From an uncultured Moraxella sp. (lineage in GTDB: Bacteria; Pseudomonadota; Gammaproteobacteria; Pseudomonadales; Moraxellaceae): DNA of 6,754 nucleotides. A model generated the notes under the pieces. The model was not told where the DNA came from. It searched no databases and saw only the letters and a program-made list of their open reading frames with translations. The position numbers were made by a program, and so were the translations under genes. The DNA lies in the NCBI GenBank assembly GCA_927911235.1, contig CAKMOY010000151.1:1-6754 (forward strand), written 5' to 3'. Within the stretch, counting starts at the first letter, position 1, and each line of letters opens with the position of its first letter. Positions 4,685 through 6,754 of this stretch are shown here, piece by piece.

Positions 4685-6604
4685 TTATTGTTTGGCAAGT
4701 TCTTCAGTTTTTAGTTTTGCCTTTTGTTTTTCTTCATAAATTTTGGTAAGTTCTTCAATGCTAGGCGGTACAATCGGGTTTTTTTCACGTTGTAGTATCC
4801 AGTAATCTAAGACTTTACGAGCCAGTGGGGCAACATGGCTACCACCACGTCCATTTTCTACAATAATGGCAAGGGCGATTTGTGGATTGTCCGCAGGGGC
4901 AAAGGCAATAAACCAGCCGTGGTCACGGTGGCGTTCGCTTAGGGCGGCTTCGTTGTAGCGTTTGCCTTGGGCGATGGATTTGACTTGTGCTGTCCCTGTT
5001 TTACCTGCTAGGCGGTATTGACTGGTATAAACTTTTTTGGCTGTACCACTTTTGACGGTATCTTCCATCGCATTTTGCATTCTTAGCCAGTCTTGTTCTG
5101 TGCCTTTAAAGGGGATTTTACCGTCAGGTTGGTTTAACACTTGCACATTGACCGCACCCGTGGATTTTTTTAGGATATGTGGGGTCAAATGCTGTCCTTT
5201 GGCAGCGAGCATGGCGGTGGCATTGGCAACTTGTAACGGCGTTGCCAAAAAATACCCTTGTCCGATACTTGCTGAGATGGTTTCTCCCGGTAGCCATGCT
5301 TTTTTGTAGGTTTTCATTTTCCATTCGCTTGATGGGTAGACACCTGTTTTTTCACCAGGTAAGTCAATGCCTGTTTTTTTGCCAAAATTAAAACGTACCA
5401 TCCAGTCATGTAAACGGTCAATCCCCATTTGATAAGACGTTTTATAATAATAAGTATCTACCGATTGGGTGATGGATTTGTGCAAATTCACCGTACCATG
5501 TCCAGATTTTTTCCAATCACGAAATTTGTGCGTATCGCCCGGAATGCTAAAATATCCGGGGTCAAAAATGGTGCTATTCCACGTCATCACGCCAGCGTCA
5601 ATCAGCCCAAGCCCTGCAAATGGTTTGATAGTAGAAGCAGGCGGATATTGCCCTTGCAAAGCTCGGTTGTACAGTGGCATATCAGGGTCTTCACGCAAGG
5701 CTTTATAATCTTTACCACTGATACCAGAGATAAACGGATTGGGGTCAAAACTAGGATTGCTGACAAATGCCAACACCTCACCTGTGTTCGGGTCCATCGC
5801 CACAATCGCCCCACGCTTGCCTGCTAAGGCTTCGTGAGCGACTTTTTGCAAACCATAATCAAGACTTAAATACAAATCATTGCCAGCAATGGGTGGTTTG
5901 GTGTCTAATTTTTTGATAACATCGCCATAGGCATTCGTTTCAATGGATTGATAACCCGGTTTGCCAAGCAGTAATTCTTCGTACTGCTTTTCAATGCCCA
6001 ATTTACCGATTAAATCCGTCCCTGCGTACAGTTTTTTGTCCAAGGTTTCGCTTTCTTTATCATTGATTCGTCCGACATAACCAATCACATGAGCGAATAA
6101 CTCGGCGTGCGGATAACTACGAGTGAGTTTACTTTGGATACTCACGCCTGTCAAAAACGGTTTTCGCTCACTAAACTGGGCGACTTGTTGCTCGGTCAAG
6201 CCGATTTTGATGGTAACAGGTTCGTTTTTGCTCTTTTTTAGAGCTTTTAAACCTTGTTCCACTTCTTCTGGGGTTAATTGAAAAATAGGCGTTAATAATT
6301 CTAAAGTTTTAACAGGGTCTTCAATTTCGTCAGGACTGACAACGGCGGTAAAAACAGGGTGATTGTCCGCCAACAAATAACCATTGCGGTCATAAATATA
6401 ACCACGGCTGGGCGGTGCAGAGATGAGTTTGATGCGATTATTGTCCGATTGGATAGCATATTTTTCATGACTATAAATTTGTAAATAGGCATAGCGAGTT
6501 ACCAAACCTGCTAACCCAAATAAAATAAAAAAGCCAGCAAAAATCACTCGGTTTTTAAAAACCAAGTTTTCTTTTTGTTGGTTGTCTTCTTTTAATGCTT
6601 TCAT
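4685..6604 (-). CDS. mrdA: Penicillin-binding protein 2 (peptidoglycan D,D-transpeptidase MrdA)
   Basis: PBP2 is the class B transpeptidase of the elongasome. It cross-links peptidoglycan in the periplasm during side-wall growth, working with RodA. The 639-residue protein matches the family (633 in E. coli). It has a short cytoplasmic N-terminus, one membrane anchor (about residues 19-43, with IFAGFFILFGLAGLV), and the dimerisation-domain motif PSRGYIYDRNG (65-75). The transpeptidase motifs are S324-T-I-K327 (nucleophile Ser324), S381-V-D383 and K535-T-G-T538. The C-terminus ends in a charged, probably helical tail rich in Lys and Glu. The ATG at 6604 is fixed by an in-frame TGA 9 bases upstream; the Shine-Dalgarno is poor. 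In many bacteria rodA (mrdB) follows mrdA; here rsmD follows instead. The frame is intact despite several T6-T7 runs. Confidence 0.97.
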   Translation of the reverse strand: MKALKEDNQQKENLVFKNRVIFAGFFILFGLAGLVTRYAYLQIYSHEKYAIQSDNNRIKLISAPPSRGYIYDRNGYLLADNHPVFTAVVSPDEIEDPVKTLELLTPIFQLTPEEVEQGLKALKKSKNEPVTIKIGLTEQQVAQFSERKPFLTGVSIQSKLTRSYPHAELFAHVIGYVGRINDKESETLDKKLYAGTDLIGKLGIEKQYEELLLGKPGYQSIETNAYGDVIKKLDTKPPIAGNDLYLSLDYGLQKVAHEALAGKRGAIVAMDPNTGEVLAFVSNPSFDPNPFISGISGKDYKALREDPDMPLYNRALQGQYPPASTIKPFAGLGLIDAGVMTWNSTIFDPGYFSIPGDTHKFRDWKKSGHGTVNLHKSITQSVDTYYYKTSYQMGIDRLHDWMVRFNFGKKTGIDLPGEKTGVYPSSEWKMKTYKKAWLPGETISASIGQGYFLATPLQVANATAMLAAKGQHLTPHILKKSTGAVNVQVLNQPDGKIPFKGTEQDWLRMQNAMEDTVKSGTAKKVYTSQYRLAGKTGTAQVKSIAQGKRYNEAALSERHRDHGWFIAFAPADNPQIALAIIVENGRGGSHVAPLARKVLDYWILQREKNPIVPPSIEELTKIYEEKQKAKLKTEELAKQ

Positions 6605-6669
6605 CGTCAGTCAAAAATGCCTTTATGTTATGTAAATATTGCTAAACAGTTGTGAGAGTGTAACTAACT

Positions 6670-6698
6670 ATTTTAACAAATCAACAACTGTTTATCAA
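6670..6698 (-). promoter_or_regulatory. Sigma-70 promoter of mrdA-rsmD
   Basis: On the minus strand, TTGATA (6698-6693) and TAAAAT (6675-6670) are separated by exactly 17 bases. The predicted start is near 6663, giving a leader of about 58 bases to the mrdA ATG. This is the best-scoring promoter by eye in the window. Confidence 0.65.
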
Positions 6699-6715
6699 AA
6701 TCACTAGATGTGATT
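6699..6715. repeat. AATCAC-N5-GTGATT inverted repeat next to the mrdA -35 box
   Basis: Perfect 6-bp arms (6699-6704 and 6710-6715) with a 5-base centre, touching the upstream edge of the mrdA -35 box. On the minus strand it is followed by TTTTGAT. It may be an operator, or a weak terminator of a leftward gene beyond the window. The sequence from 6716 to the end is AT-rich with nothing else I can assign. Confidence 0.3.
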
Positions 6716-6754
6716 AAAATAATGATTTTTATAGAAAAAATTTTATTTTGTTTT

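Noticed and set aside
4317..4749. Plus-strand open frames opposite rsmD
   Set aside because: They lie fully antisense to the well-supported rsmD and the mrdA tail, and their composition is that of a reverse-strand shadow.
5037..5827. Several open frames opposite or out of frame within mrdA
   Set aside because: mrdA is complete with all catalytic motifs; these frames have no start signals and no family resemblance.
6699..6715. CRP-type binding site
   Set aside because: The arms are in the opposite order (TCAC before GTGA) and the 5-base centre differs from TGTGA-N6-TCACA.

Overview
The window reads as a chromosomal segment of a gammaproteobacterium in the Moraxellaceae, most likely Moraxella. 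This rests on low GC content, the codon habits, and the style of the RpoN, RsmD, PBP2 and FabR-like TetR proteins. The genus is inferred by eye and has not been checked against a database.

Layout from left to right. Positions 1-509 (minus) hold the first 169 residues of a nitrilase-superfamily amidohydrolase that runs off the edge. A 239-bp divergent spacer follows, and then the sigma-54 gene rpoN (749-2518, plus). Its reading frame is broken twice, once at a run of eight T and once at a run of five A. The two breaks cancel, so both ends lie in one frame and the body in another. Convergent with it, after 8 bp, is a TetR-family regulator (2527-3164, minus). Its DNA-binding N-terminus is also separated from its start codon by an apparent one-base loss. 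A 372-bp AT-rich spacer (3165-3536) holds a good promoter for the regulator and two perfect inverted repeats that look like operators.

Next come two small plus-strand reading frames of unknown function (3537-3734 and 3793-3987). Between them lies a sequence that matches the -24/-12 sigma-54 promoter pattern and overlaps an extended -10 box. The right third of the window is ordinary housekeeping on the minus strand: mrdA (PBP2, 4685-6604) reads into rsmD (16S rRNA m2G966 methyltransferase, 4017-4628), with a clear sigma-70 promoter upstream of mrdA.

How the genes fit together: mrdA and rsmD probably share a transcript. No other functional operon is visible. rpoN lacks its usual lptB/hpf/ptsN neighbours. 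The main points of interest are the twice-broken rpoN with a greatly enlarged acidic Region II, a UUU-UGA-C shift-prone site at the first break, and a possible sigma-54 promoter about 1.2 kb from rpoN. Because three genes (possibly four frame breaks in all) are affected at homopolymers within about 2.7 kb, sequencing or assembly error must be excluded first. I saw no mobile element, CRISPR array, tRNA or rRNA.
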